This document shows positions 42,888-49,994 of a stretch of DNA of 64,000 bases, piece by piece. The notes under the pieces were generated by a model. The model saw nothing but the letters and a program-made list of their open reading frames with translations. It did not search any database and had not been told where the DNA came from. The position numbers and the translations under genes are program-made. Positions within the stretch are counted from its first letter, which is position 1. Every line of letters begins with the position of its first letter. Source of the stretch: Bacterioplanoides sp965200585 (GTDB taxonomy: Bacteria > Pseudomonadota > Gammaproteobacteria > Pseudomonadales > Oceanobacteraceae); NCBI RefSeq assembly GCF_965200585.1, contig NZ_OZ241361.1. One strand, 5' to 3'.

Positions 42888-44589
42888 GTTAGCGGCACTG
42901 GCGGACTTCAAGAACTTTCTGTACATCGTGTGGAAGTTCCTGGGTCTGCCTGTTCCCACTCCTGTTCAATACGACATTGCGGATTACCTACAGTTCGGCC
43001 CTGAGCGTTCTATCATTCAGGCGTTCCGTGGTGTGGGGAAATCCTACGTTACGTCAGCATACGCAGTCTGGCGTTTACTTCTGAATCCAGAATTAAAGAT
43101 CATGGTGGTATCGGCCTCCAAAACACGAGCCGATGACTTCTCAACATTTACTCAGCGCCTGATTGCTGAGATTCCCCTATTACAGCACCTCCAGCCTCGT
43201 GGAGATCAGCGCGCCTCTAAAATCGCTTTCGATGTCGGCCCTGCAACTGCCTCGCATTCCCCTTCCGTTAAATCGGTAGGTATTACCGGCCAGCTTGCTG
43301 GTAGCCGGGCCGACCTGATCATTGCCGACGACATTGAAATTCCGACCAACTCTGCAACCCAAGACCTCCGCGATAAGCTATCCGAAGCCGTGAAAGAATT
43401 CGACGCGGTACTGAAGCCGGGCGGTCGTGTTGTCTACCTCGGCACACCGCAATGTGAAATGTCTCTCTACGGTGCTCTGAGGAATCGCGGCTACCAGACG
43501 AGAATCTGGCCAGCACGTTACCCGAAACCGGAAATGATGACGTATTTCCAAGACGTTCTGGCACCGAAATACCTAGAAACCCTTGAGAATTCCCCAGAAA
43601 TCGCTTGGAAACCTACCGATCCTAAGCGTTTTGATGAACAGGAACTTGAGAAACGTGAGCTTTCTTACGGTAAAGCTGGCTTCGCATTGCAGTTCATGCT
43701 GGACACCTCTCTGTCAGATGCTGAACGCTACCCGCTGAAGGTGGCCGACCTGATGGTGATGGACTTGAACCCGGTCAAAGCACCGGATCAACTGTTCTAT
43801 GGCCGCTCCCCTGACCTTGAGGTTCTGGAGCTTTCTGACAGAAATCTTGCCATGGCTGGCGACAAGTTCTACCGCCCGATGCGCCTGTCCGAACACTGGA
43901 TGGAGTATCAAGGCACGGTAATGGCTGTTGACCCTTCAGGTCGTGGTGCCGATGAAACAGCCTACGCTGTCGTGAAGATCATTGATAGCCAACTGTTCGT
44001 GACTCGTGCCGGTGGCATTCAAGGCGGCTACTCGGACACGGTGCTTCAGTCACTGGCCGACATCGCAAAAGAGCAGCACGTCAACAACATCATCGTGGAA
44101 GACAACTTCGGTGACGGCATGTTCACGGAACTGTTCAAGCCGTACATTGCCCGGACTCATCCATGTGCTATCGACGGCGTGAAGCATTCTGTCCAGAAAG
44201 AACGCCGGATCATCGACACGCTGGAACCAGTAATGGCTCAGCACAAACTGATCTTTGACCGGAAGATCGTTGAGGACGACTTCAATAGCTGTTCGATCTA
44301 CCCGGCTGAGAACCGCTACGCTCGCTCACTGATCAGCCAGATGACACGTATCACGTATGACCGTGGAGCACTGAAGCATGACGACCGGCTGGATGCGCTG
44401 GCAATCGCTGTTAAGTACTGGACTGACCGCATGGCGGCAGACGTTACCAAGCAAGCTGATAAACGCCGCACCGTTGAACTGGAAGCTGAACTGAAGAAGT
44501 TCGTGAAGGGTTCTACCGGATCAATCGCAGGCATCAGCAGCCTGAACATGGGCCGCTCCCGTGGACGTAGTGGCTGGAAGGTACGGTAA
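42853..44589 (+). CDS. terminase large subunit (gp19-like, DNA maturase B)
   Basis: 578 aa (T7 gp19: 586). ATPase motor and nuclease that packages DNA. Walker A-type AFRGVGKS (near residue 60), Walker B DLIIADDIE, motif III region VVYLGTPQ and RNase H-like nuclease with AVDPSGRGADETAYAV and later HDDRLDALAIAV. Last gene of the structural operon. Confidence 0.96.
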   Translation: MQSQPQQLDSTELAALADFKNFLYIVWKFLGLPVPTPVQYDIADYLQFGPERSIIQAFRGVGKSYVTSAYAVWRLLLNPELKIMVVSASKTRADDFSTFTQRLIAEIPLLQHLQPRGDQRASKIAFDVGPATASHSPSVKSVGITGQLAGSRADLIIADDIEIPTNSATQDLRDKLSEAVKEFDAVLKPGGRVVYLGTPQCEMSLYGALRNRGYQTRIWPARYPKPEMMTYFQDVLAPKYLETLENSPEIAWKPTDPKRFDEQELEKRELSYGKAGFALQFMLDTSLSDAERYPLKVADLMVMDLNPVKAPDQLFYGRSPDLEVLELSDRNLAMAGDKFYRPMRLSEHWMEYQGTVMAVDPSGRGADETAYAVVKIIDSQLFVTRAGGIQGGYSDTVLQSLADIAKEQHVNNIIVEDNFGDGMFTELFKPYIARTHPCAIDGVKHSVQKERRIIDTLEPVMAQHKLIFDRKIVEDDFNSCSIYPAENRYARSLISQMTRITYDRGALKHDDRLDALAIAVKYWTDRMAADVTKQADKRRTVELEAELKKFVKGSTGSIAGISSLNMGRSRGRSGWKVR

Positions 44590-44597
44590 AGCCCCTG

Positions 44598-44630
44598 TAA
44601 GGCGTTTTAAGGCGTTTTAAGGCGCTTTTA
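44598..44630 (+). repeat. tandem 10-bp repeat after terminase
   Basis: Three units of AAGGCGTTTT, the last changed to AAGGCGCTTTT, directly after the terminase gene. The unit is close to one DNA helical turn. It could bind a protein (for example terminase) or be a slippage product. Confidence 0.7.
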
Positions 44631-45102
44631 GTCTGACCCGGTACACTCACACTATCCAAGTCGGAAAACCTCTGAAATATCACATATTGCAGCTCAGAAT
44701 TGATTTTCAGGGGCGCTTTCAGGTGTCCATTTAGACAGGCTAACGCCTCTAACGGCCCTGATTCCGCACATCTGTAATCGCTCTGAAACCCGCATGAATA
44801 CTGGGCTGGTAAAAAAAGTGCGACTTAGTGGAAAGAAAAACAAAAAAAAACTAAAGTTAAACTTAAGTATAACTATAGTATTACTGTAGTTAACTGTAGT
44901 ACCACTGAAGCACTACTCCTCGTGATAACGTGGTTAGTAACACCTCTAAGTAACACCTACTGTAGTACCCACCTCAAGCACCACTCCAGTACAACGATAC
45001 GATAACAACACGCTCACTGCCTCTGCCAACGGTACGCGGTGACTCTCACTCTAACAATCCGTCCACGATCTTCAGTGTCGCGGACTCACTCAGGTTCACA
45101 TC
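44631..45102 (+). other. non-coding region, candidate concatemer junction
   Basis: No gene seen. It holds phage promoter copy 3, then an AT-rich stretch (44830-44890) with repeated ACTGTAGT and TAACACCT words. In T7 the terminal repeats lie just past terminase, so the virion ends may be in this stretch or in 45529-46100; no boundary can be drawn from the prophage sequence. Confidence 0.4.
44810..44831 (+). promoter_or_regulatory. phage RNA polymerase promoter, copy 3
   Basis: TAAAAAAAGTGCGACTTAG, identical to copy 2 over its full core. It faces the orphan gene at 45103 and the early region. In T7 a promoter beyond the structural genes (phi-OR) helps replication and packaging at the right end. 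Confidence 0.85.
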
Positions 45103-45528
45103 ATGGATCAATACATCGGGACTGGACGCGGCCTGTCCAAAGAAATGTCTCGCAAAGAATATAACGACTACCGTGGCTGGGAGCTGCCCGCAGATGAGAA
45201 CGGCAGCGATGAAGGCTATCTCATTGAATACATCGACGTGGGTAAGCCCAACCACCCAGACCATCAAGGCTATGTCTCGTGGCTGCCTAAAGAAGTCTTC
45301 AAGAGGACTTACCGTAAGAACGGGACGGTTCTTGAACGACTGACCGTTGAGCTGAATGAGGCTGGAGAGCGCTTGGATAGTTTGGAAGCCTTTATGGAAA
45401 CTGACGAATACCGGGAGCTGTCCCAAGAGCTTCGCGCCCTGATGGTCACGCAGTTCTACTCCATGCAGGCTTACGCCGCGTCTCTATGTGCTCGTCACGT
45501 AATGCTTGAAGCGGACTTGAAGGATTAG
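45103..45528 (+). CDS. hypothetical phage protein after terminase
   Basis: 141 aa. The N-terminal half (GYLIEYIDVGKPNHPDHQGYVSWLPKEVFKRTYR) resembles a domain seen in many phage accessory proteins; the C-terminal half is a helical hairpin (RLTVELNEAGERLDSLEAFMETDEYRELSQELRALMVTQFYSMQAYAASL) of a kind common in such proteins. Function unknown. It is the only gene directly served by promoter copy 3. Confidence 0.75.
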   Translation: MDQYIGTGRGLSKEMSRKEYNDYRGWELPADENGSDEGYLIEYIDVGKPNHPDHQGYVSWLPKEVFKRTYRKNGTVLERLTVELNEAGERLDSLEAFMETDEYRELSQELRALMVTQFYSMQAYAASLCARHVMLEADLKD

Positions 45529-45782
45529 GGCCGGATATTTTTTACAGAAAAATCTGAAGCACCCCCTTGATGATGGAAAGAGCGCGCTTCCCCCCCGTAC
45601 CCCCTTGAGCTTGGGCCTTTTAACGGTGCGGGGTCGTCACTGGCTGACCAGATTGCCACGACTTCCGCCACTTGGCCGCACTTAAGCCGCATGGTTATCA
45701 GCTTTACAGGGGATTATTAATCGCTTGCCACCTGATTTCCTGCCTGTATTCCCACACATTCCAACCCTTTCAACTCATCGCA

Positions 45783-45822
45783 ACACGTAGGCTTAGCTAA
45801 TAGGCCCGCGTGTTTTTTTTTA
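45783..45822 (+). terminator. rho-independent terminator-like hairpin
   Basis: ACACG/CGTGT outer stem and GGC/GCC inner stem followed by about nine T. It would end transcripts from promoter copy 3 before the early region. Confidence 0.6.
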
Positions 45823-45865
45823 TTTCGGCCCTGTCTTTGTGATGGGGTTCATTGTCCGCGCAGCT

Positions 45866-45923
45866 CTCTAACCGTTCACCTCCAGACCTCTAACCGTTCA
45901 CCTCCAGACCTCTAACCGTTCAA
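45866..45923 (+). repeat. 22-bp direct repeats (2.6 copies)
   Basis: Units 45866-45887 and 45888-45909 are identical and a third (45910-45922) is cut short. Each carries CTCTAACCGTTCACC. The CCGTTCACC word recurs in the palindrome at 49995-50010. Possibly operator sites or short repeats like those near T7 genome ends. Confidence 0.8.
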
Positions 45924-46004
45924 CATCCCCTACAAACTGACCGCCACGAACCCGCATTCTGTCTGGCTCTAACCAGTTATCGAAAAGAAAACCACAAAAA
46001 ACTA

Positions 46005-46033
46005 TTGCAAAGTCGGAGGTGTTGCGGTAGCTT
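46005..46033 (+). promoter_or_regulatory. putative sigma70 early promoter
   Basis: TTGCAA (46005-46010), 17-bp spacer, TAGCTT (46028-46033). Best match upstream of the boxA-like leader. The phage needs host-polymerase promoters for its early genes; another TTGACA at 46266 lacks a well-spaced -10. Confidence 0.4.
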
Positions 46034-46097
46034 AGAAAAGGTCAACGGGGCAGCGACACAAAACAAGCCCCACCTGAAACGTCAGGCACGATTCAGA

Positions 46098-46365
46098 GTT
46101 CTTTAACAGTTTGTTTGTAGCGAGCGCTACGGTACTTCAAGGCCCAGCGAGTCAATGATAAAGACGTTAAAACACACGGGGAATTGAGGCAGTCACAGGC
46201 ACATAGTCACGACGCACCACGATGAGCACTCACTTAACAAACAAACTGCCGCGAACTCGAAGGGCTTGACAAGATGCACCACTTACTTCAACGTAAATAA
46301 GGCATCAGGCACCACGGATCAGGAGCCACTTAACAGAGCATAGGATGCTCGCTAGTTCTTTAACA
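46098..46365 (+). promoter_or_regulatory. boxA-like leader with long inverted repeat (possible antitermination or processed RNA)
   Basis: GTTCTTTAACA occurs exactly at 46098-46108 and 46355-46365, resembling the ribosomal-operon boxA (TGCTCTTTAACA). CAGTTTGTTTG (46107-46117) is perfectly complementary to CAAACAAACTG (46238-46248), and hairpins GTAGCG/CGCTAC (46117-46130) and GAGCAT/ATGCTC (46336-46350) lie inside or next to it. The layout recalls a ribosomal leader with boxA and a processing stem. It could also be a discrete non-coding RNA. Confidence 0.5.
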
Positions 46366-46408
46366 ATTAGGTTTTTATACGTGTTAGTAGTCTTTTTAGT
46401 TAGCTATT

Positions 46409-46474
46409 AATACCCATTCAACAGCGGTAAGGCGGCCCCGGCTAGCTTACTCGCCAGTACATTGAGTGGGTATT
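46409..46474 (+). other. leader stem-loop 1 (early-gene hairpin family)
   Basis: AATACCCATTCAA pairs with TTGAGTGGGTATT (13 positions, one G-U), with an inner GTAAG/CTTAC stem. It ends 37 nt before the first early gene. Related hairpins are at 47468 and 48536. Confidence 0.65.
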
Positions 46475-46511
46475 GCTGGCAACACTGATCACACAATCTG
46501 AGGGGATTGAT

Positions 46512-46730
46512 ATGACCACACACCGAAAGCCGCGTATTCGCATAAGTTGCGATGGTAGCGGCATGCTCTACTACCCATCTGTATTCTTAGGTAAGCCATG
46601 GCATACACCGGTATTCGTGACGCTGGCGCAGTTAGAGTTCTACGGGGGCATCATGCCTACTGTACGAGTCTATCTAGCTCTTGGACAACGTAATATCGCT
46701 AATAACATCATGCGGGCGGTCTCCTTATGA
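46512..46730 (+). CDS. small early phage protein (72 aa)
   Basis: ATG 46512 is chosen because the strong ribosome site AATCTGAGGGG (46495-46505) lies just upstream; the frame is open from 46473. The product (MTTHRKPRIRISCDGSGMLYY...) is basic. No family recognised. First early gene, overlapping the next by 4 bp. Confidence 0.7.
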   Translation: MTTHRKPRIRISCDGSGMLYYPSVFLGKPWHTPVFVTLAQLEFYGGIMPTVRVYLALGQRNIANNIMRAVSL

Positions 46731-46852
46731 CTGGCCTGATCGTTGTTATCTGCATACTGGGCTATTTAATCGGCCACAATATCGCAACTTATCTGAACGT
46801 GCAACACATAGGAAGCAACAGCCACGGACGGCACCGCACAGCACCGCACTAA
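46727..46852 (+). CDS. 41-aa early membrane peptide
   Basis: ATG 46727 overlaps the previous stop (ATGA). One N-terminal helix (TGLIVVICILGYLIGHNIATYL) then a His-rich basic tail (GSNSHGRHRTAPH). The stop codon lies in the repeated translation-start block of the next gene. Confidence 0.55.
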   Translation: MTGLIVVICILGYLIGHNIATYLNVQHIGSNSHGRHRTAPH

Positions 46853-46868
46853 GAATCTGAGGGGGTTC
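46844..46868 (+). repeat. repeated translation-start block (copy before ardA)
   Basis: Twenty-five bases containing CACTAAGAATCTGAGGGGG are identical at 46844-46868 and 47516-47540, each ending a few bases before an ATG; a shorter relative (AATCTGAGGGG) lies at 46495. All supply an unusually strong GAGGGGG ribosome site. This suggests duplication of a whole initiation region for high early expression. Confidence 0.8.
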
Positions 46869-46871
46869 AAC

Positions 46872-47459
46872 ATGGCACGGGTTCACTACTGGGAACTGAG
46901 TAACTACAACAACGGTAATCTGATCGGCAAATGGTTTGACCTAGAAGGCATCACCGCCGAAGAACACGCTGAACAGCGCACGGAATGGCTGAAAGAAATA
47001 CACGCAGACAAGGAAGAAGAACTACGTGAGGCATACGTCAAAGCGGTAGGGATCGCCGCCAAGCGTTCCACCTATGAAGAACTGGAGCACCACCGGGCGT
47101 ATGTGTACGAAGAATGGATCTTAGGTGACGTGGAAGACGTTCCTGACGAGTTCCACGGGGAATACGGAATTGATGATGCGTTCTTTGAATATCAGGAAGC
47201 ATTGGAAGCTACCTCTATGGACAAGGAAGCCTTTGACGCTGGGGTTGCACTAGGTATCCCGCTTGATGAGATCAAAGATGCATACTTTGGTGAGTTCACA
47301 AGTGACGAGGCTCTTGGGGATCACCTACTGGATAGCGGTTGCATGGGGGAAGTGCCTGAACACCTTGTTTTCTATATCGACACCGAACGCCTTGGCTGCG
47401 ACTTCGCAATCAACAACTTAATGTGCCACGACATCCATTACTTCCACAACAACTGGTAA
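46872..47459 (+). CDS. ardA: ArdA-type antirestriction protein (DNA mimic)
   Basis: 195 aa, highly acidic. ArdA mimics B-form DNA and blocks type I restriction-modification enzymes. Family segments: ELSNYNNGNLIGKWFDLEG at the start, EYGIDDAFFEYQEA, KEAFDAGVALGIPLDEIKDAYFGEFTSDEALGDHLLD and FYIDTERLGCDF near the end. The T7 counterpart in place and role is gp0.3 (Ocr), an unrelated DNA mimic. A strong GAGGGGG ribosome site precedes it, fitting immediate early synthesis. Confidence 0.93.
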   Translation: MARVHYWELSNYNNGNLIGKWFDLEGITAEEHAEQRTEWLKEIHADKEEELREAYVKAVGIAAKRSTYEELEHHRAYVYEEWILGDVEDVPDEFHGEYGIDDAFFEYQEALEATSMDKEAFDAGVALGIPLDEIKDAYFGEFTSDEALGDHLLDSGCMGEVPEHLVFYIDTERLGCDFAINNLMCHDIHYFHNNW

Positions 47460-47467
47460 GCCTTTGG

Positions 47468-47497
47468 GTATGTCTATTCGTAAATGAGTAGGCATAC
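47468..47497 (+). other. intergenic stem-loop 2 (early-gene hairpin family)
   Basis: GTATGTCTATTC pairs with GAGTAGGCATAC over all 12 positions (G-U allowed) around a 6-nt loop, in the gap after ardA. Shares the TATTC...GAGT(A/G)GGCAT pattern with hairpins at 46409 and 48536. RNase III processing sites occupy comparable gaps in the T7 early region. Confidence 0.75.
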
Positions 47498-47543
47498 GTG
47501 AAGCACAACAAACAACCGCACTAAGAATCTGAGGGGGTTCTGA

Positions 47544-47738
47544 ATGAACACAGTACAGACAACATACAAGGGCGAAGCCATGGGAGCGGCCCGCGCTTAC
47601 TATCTGGAATGGACTAACCACTACCTGTCTCTGGCCGTATTCGCTGAGCACCACTTTAACGGTAACGAGAAGTTAGCCAAGCGAATGATCAGGCAAGGGA
47701 AGAAAGACCATGAGTTATATGTGGGGGAAGTAGCGTGA
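47544..47738 (+). CDS. small early phage protein (64 aa)
   Basis: ATG 47544, 3 bp after the second repeated GAGGGGGTTC block. Aromatic-rich helical protein (AARAYYLEWTNHYLSLAVFAEHHF), no membrane helix. No family recognised; overlaps the next gene by 4 bp (GTGA). Confidence 0.7.
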   Translation: MNTVQTTYKGEAMGAARAYYLEWTNHYLSLAVFAEHHFNGNEKLAKRMIRQGKKDHELYVGEVA

Positions 47739-48151
47739 CTGAAGTTAATGAACTCTATGAACATTTCGCTGCTGACGGCCTTACTGCTGAATGTGAAGAA
47801 TACAAATACAGACGTGATGTCTGGTTCCAACATACCAACGTGAAGTGGTACGAACGTAGTTGGCAGGTGTCTACCGTATGTACGCGGTGGAACATCGACG
47901 AAGTAGGCGAAGATGATCCCGAAGGTGAATGGTCAGTTGACGCCGTAATACTTGACCTACACGACGGTGATGATGGCCGCGTAAGCCTCCGATACGACAC
48001 ATGCGAAGCTGAATTACATATCTCATCACCCAACGAGACAGCATACCTGAGTCCCATTGATCTGGACACGCTTGTTGGACTAATGAAGGAATTACGCGCC
48101 GGTCAAAAGCTGGCCGAACATGCCATCGAACACGGCACCCTCGGTAAGTAA
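47735..48151 (+). CDS. acidic early phage protein
   Basis: 138 aa from GTG 47735. Many Asp/Glu (about one quarter), Trp-rich middle (RDVWFQHTNVKWYERSWQV), ending with a helix (DTLVGLMKELRAGQKLAEHAI). Acidic early proteins in T7-like phages often block host enzymes; that is only a suggestion. No family recognised. Confidence 0.7.
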   Translation: MTEVNELYEHFAADGLTAECEEYKYRRDVWFQHTNVKWYERSWQVSTVCTRWNIDEVGEDDPEGEWSVDAVILDLHDGDDGRVSLRYDTCEAELHISSPNETAYLSPIDLDTLVGLMKELRAGQKLAEHAIEHGTLGK

Positions 48152-48209
48152 CTAAACGCAATACCATGCGCCATTGCCACGGACGGCACCCTTATTCTAA
48201 ACTGAGAGT

Positions 48210-48422
48210 ATGAATACTATGTCAAACGAAGAACTAAAGGCGGATACTGAGCGCCTTGAGCTACTGAACAAGCACCTACAAGCTGAGATCAATAACTTAG
48301 CTGCACAGGAACGCTTGACGCTGAAAAAAGCGAAGTGGTATGAAATGGTCCTATTCGCTGGAGCCATTGCCGGTGCCTTCTCTCTGGGCATTGCTTTTAT
48401 GAAGCTCAATATGGGCGGCTAA
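48210..48422 (+). CDS. small coiled-coil membrane protein
   Basis: 70 aa; ATG 48210 or 48219. Residues about 5-42 form a charged coiled coil, followed by one helix (MVLFAGAIAGAFSLGIAFM). No family recognised. A GCCACGGACGGCACC word just upstream (48176-48190) is repeated exactly at 46821-46835. Confidence 0.65.
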   Translation: MNTMSNEELKADTERLELLNKHLQAEINNLAAQERLTLKKAKWYEMVLFAGAIAGAFSLGIAFMKLNMGG

Positions 48423-48431
48423 CCCTAGCAT

Positions 48432-48501
48432 CACGCACCCTACCCTGAGCGTTTACCTGTAGACATTCGATGAGTGTTTAGAGGTAAACCACGCACCCTA
48501 C
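48432..48501 (+). repeat. direct and inverted repeats in an early intergenic gap
   Basis: CACGCACCCTAC occurs at 48432-48443 and 48490-48501; between them GTTTACCT (48451-48458) pairs with AGGTAAAC (48482-48489). The gap has no gene. Function unknown; could be a protein-binding or RNA-processing element. Confidence 0.6.
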
Positions 48502-48535
48502 TTCCCGCTACTCCCAATCGCACTACGAATTACCA

Positions 48536-48560
48536 ATGTCCATTCAAACGGAGTGGGCAT
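48536..48560 (+). other. intergenic stem-loop 3 (early-gene hairpin family)
   Basis: ATGTCCATTC pairs with GAGTGGGCAT around an AAACG loop (10 bp with G-U), 31 nt before the ATG at 48592, which again has a GAGGGG ribosome site. Confidence 0.7.
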
Positions 48561-48591
48561 CGCTAATTCTATTCTGGCATGAGGGGATACC

Positions 48592-48840
48592 ATGATTTAC
48601 ATGCACTACACCACCGGGCAGAAAAAACACGCTACCCGTGGTCTGAAGATTTTTGACACAATGCAGGAGGCCCGCGCCAATACAGCCGGGCGCAGCGGCT
48701 ACCTGATTCAAGAACACAACGGTAATAAAACACTACTGGCGTTCTTCGGTAAGTTTCTGGCGTCCAGCCGTGAGAACCTGAACATCACGATGGAAGTGAC
48801 CCACCACTACCAAGGCCAAGCGGCCTACCCACAGATTTAA
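48592..48840 (+). CDS. hypothetical early phage protein
   Basis: 82 aa. ATG follows GAGGGGATACC. Basic, with TTGQKKHATRGLKIFDTMQEARANTAGRSGYLIQEHNGNKTLLAFFG suggesting a compact alpha/beta fold. No family recognised. Confidence 0.7.
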   Translation: MIYMHYTTGQKKHATRGLKIFDTMQEARANTAGRSGYLIQEHNGNKTLLAFFGKFLASSRENLNITMEVTHHYQGQAAYPQI

Positions 48841-48855
48841 GGTAAGTCACGCGTT

Positions 48856-49170
48856 ATGGAAAGTGTTTCTAAAACGAGATCATCCGAATACACAGAGCGC
48901 GCCCGCAAAGTAATGCGGGTGTTTGATAGCGGGGAAGATTTCACTGACCGGTTCACCGTGTTCCCGTTCCCTGATAGTCCTGACCCATCGTTACGCGGTC
49001 AGTTTCTGGGATGCAGCTTAGGGGGCCGTGCTGTCTCTATGTGGGGGGAATGTCACCCTGATGCGTTGGAAGATGCTGCCCACTTAGGCGTAGAGGTCAC
49101 GTTAGATGAACTCGATGAAGCCACCCGGTCACACATTCTGGCCCGCATTGAGCCAGTCCTAACAACCTAA
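48856..49170 (+). CDS. hypothetical early phage protein
   Basis: 104 aa. Acidic C-terminal helical half (HPDALEDAAHLGVEVTLDELDEATRSHILARIEPVL) and a Pro-rich centre (FPFPDSPDPSLRGQFLGC). No family recognised. It starts 15 bp after the previous gene. Confidence 0.7.
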   Translation: MESVSKTRSSEYTERARKVMRVFDSGEDFTDRFTVFPFPDSPDPSLRGQFLGCSLGGRAVSMWGECHPDALEDAAHLGVEVTLDELDEATRSHILARIEPVLTT

Positions 49171-49189
49171 CAAAAATGGAGGTAATACA

Positions 49190-49930
49190 ATGAATTGGTT
49201 TGTAGGTATATGCCTTGCACTCATAAGTACTGCGGCTACTTCGTATTGGCTGTTTGACCTGACCAATGCTGAGCACGGCATCGGCCTTGCCATCGGTGCA
49301 GCAGTAGCCGGTGCATTACTGGAGGCAGCTAAGTTCAACTTCACGTTCTACACAAGGGAATCAGCAGCAGCGGCTGGGCTACAGGTGGCGCTCTTATGTA
49401 TATCAGTATGGGCGTCGTTTTCCTTCCTGAGCACGGCGTTCAGCGGGAAGGTGGAGACCTTGTACGATACAGAGGTGAAGCTGCAAGATAGCATTAACCA
49501 GATCGCACTAAGAAACGCTGAAGGGTTTACACAGATCGACCACCTAACAAAGTCTGAACAGGCACTCATAGAGGCCCGGAACGGGCTTCAGAACGCCCAG
49601 AAACTGAGGGAAAACCGTCAGAAATTTGTTGAGAACTCCGAAAATTCTTTCGATTCCCTTGTGAATTCCGTCATGTTCTTCGTGGTTTCTGTATTGATCG
49701 ACATAGTATCTATTACGGCCCTACGATTAGCGGTCACAGAGTTCGATTCTCAACATGAGTACAGTGACGAATCTGAAGAATTTAACGAGCCATCAGGGCT
49801 TACCGATTTAGAGCGTGTACGGGAGGCAGTTGCTTCAGGAGCAATCAGCCCCACTAACAAAGAGGTGAGGCAACTTTTAAAAGTAGGCCACCCGAAGGCG
49901 AAAAGCATACTTGCCGAACTGGAACTCTGA
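49190..49930 (+). CDS. membrane protein with C-terminal helix-turn-helix-like domain
   Basis: 246 aa. Helices at about 4-22, 30-50 and 62-82, a coiled-coil segment (about 95-150), a fourth helix near 158-182, an acidic linker, then LTDLERVREAVASGAISPTNKEVRQLLKVGHPKAKSILAEL, which has the length and pattern of a small winged or helix-turn-helix DNA-binding unit. GGAGG ribosome site. It could be a membrane-attached DNA-binding or sensory protein of the prophage; no family is recognised. Confidence 0.7.
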   Translation: MNWFVGICLALISTAATSYWLFDLTNAEHGIGLAIGAAVAGALLEAAKFNFTFYTRESAAAAGLQVALLCISVWASFSFLSTAFSGKVETLYDTEVKLQDSINQIALRNAEGFTQIDHLTKSEQALIEARNGLQNAQKLRENRQKFVENSENSFDSLVNSVMFFVVSVLIDIVSITALRLAVTEFDSQHEYSDESEEFNEPSGLTDLERVREAVASGAISPTNKEVRQLLKVGHPKAKSILAELEL

Positions 49931-49994
49931 ATTCCAGTATCTTTATACGGAAATTGTGGACTGATACGGATTGTCGTTATTAATATCAATCAAA

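Larger units (their letters stand above)
45529..46511 (+). other. long early leader region without clear genes
   Basis: About 980 bp with no convincing coding frame. In order it holds a T-rich terminator (45783-45822), 22-bp tandem repeats (45866-45923), a sigma70-like promoter (46005), two boxA-like copies (46098, 46355) around a long inverted repeat, a short hairpin GAGCAT/ATGCTC (46336-46350) and a long hairpin (46409-46474). It is the left end of the early transcription unit in T7 terms. Confidence 0.6.

Noticed and set aside
45103..45528. Anti-CBASS or anti-Thoeris (Acb2/Tad) identity for this protein
   Set aside because: The helical hairpin is suggestive, but the sequence does not show the motifs I know for those families.
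45866..45923. Tandem repeats as a CRISPR array
   Set aside because: Units are contiguous with no spacers, and no cas genes are nearby.
46266..46299. TTGACA with TAAATA as an early promoter
   Set aside because: Spacing is 22 bp, too long for a normal sigma70 promoter.
47871..48167. Antisense frames in the early region
   Set aside because: They mirror the + strand genes, lack ribosome sites and would oppose the direction of every other prophage gene.
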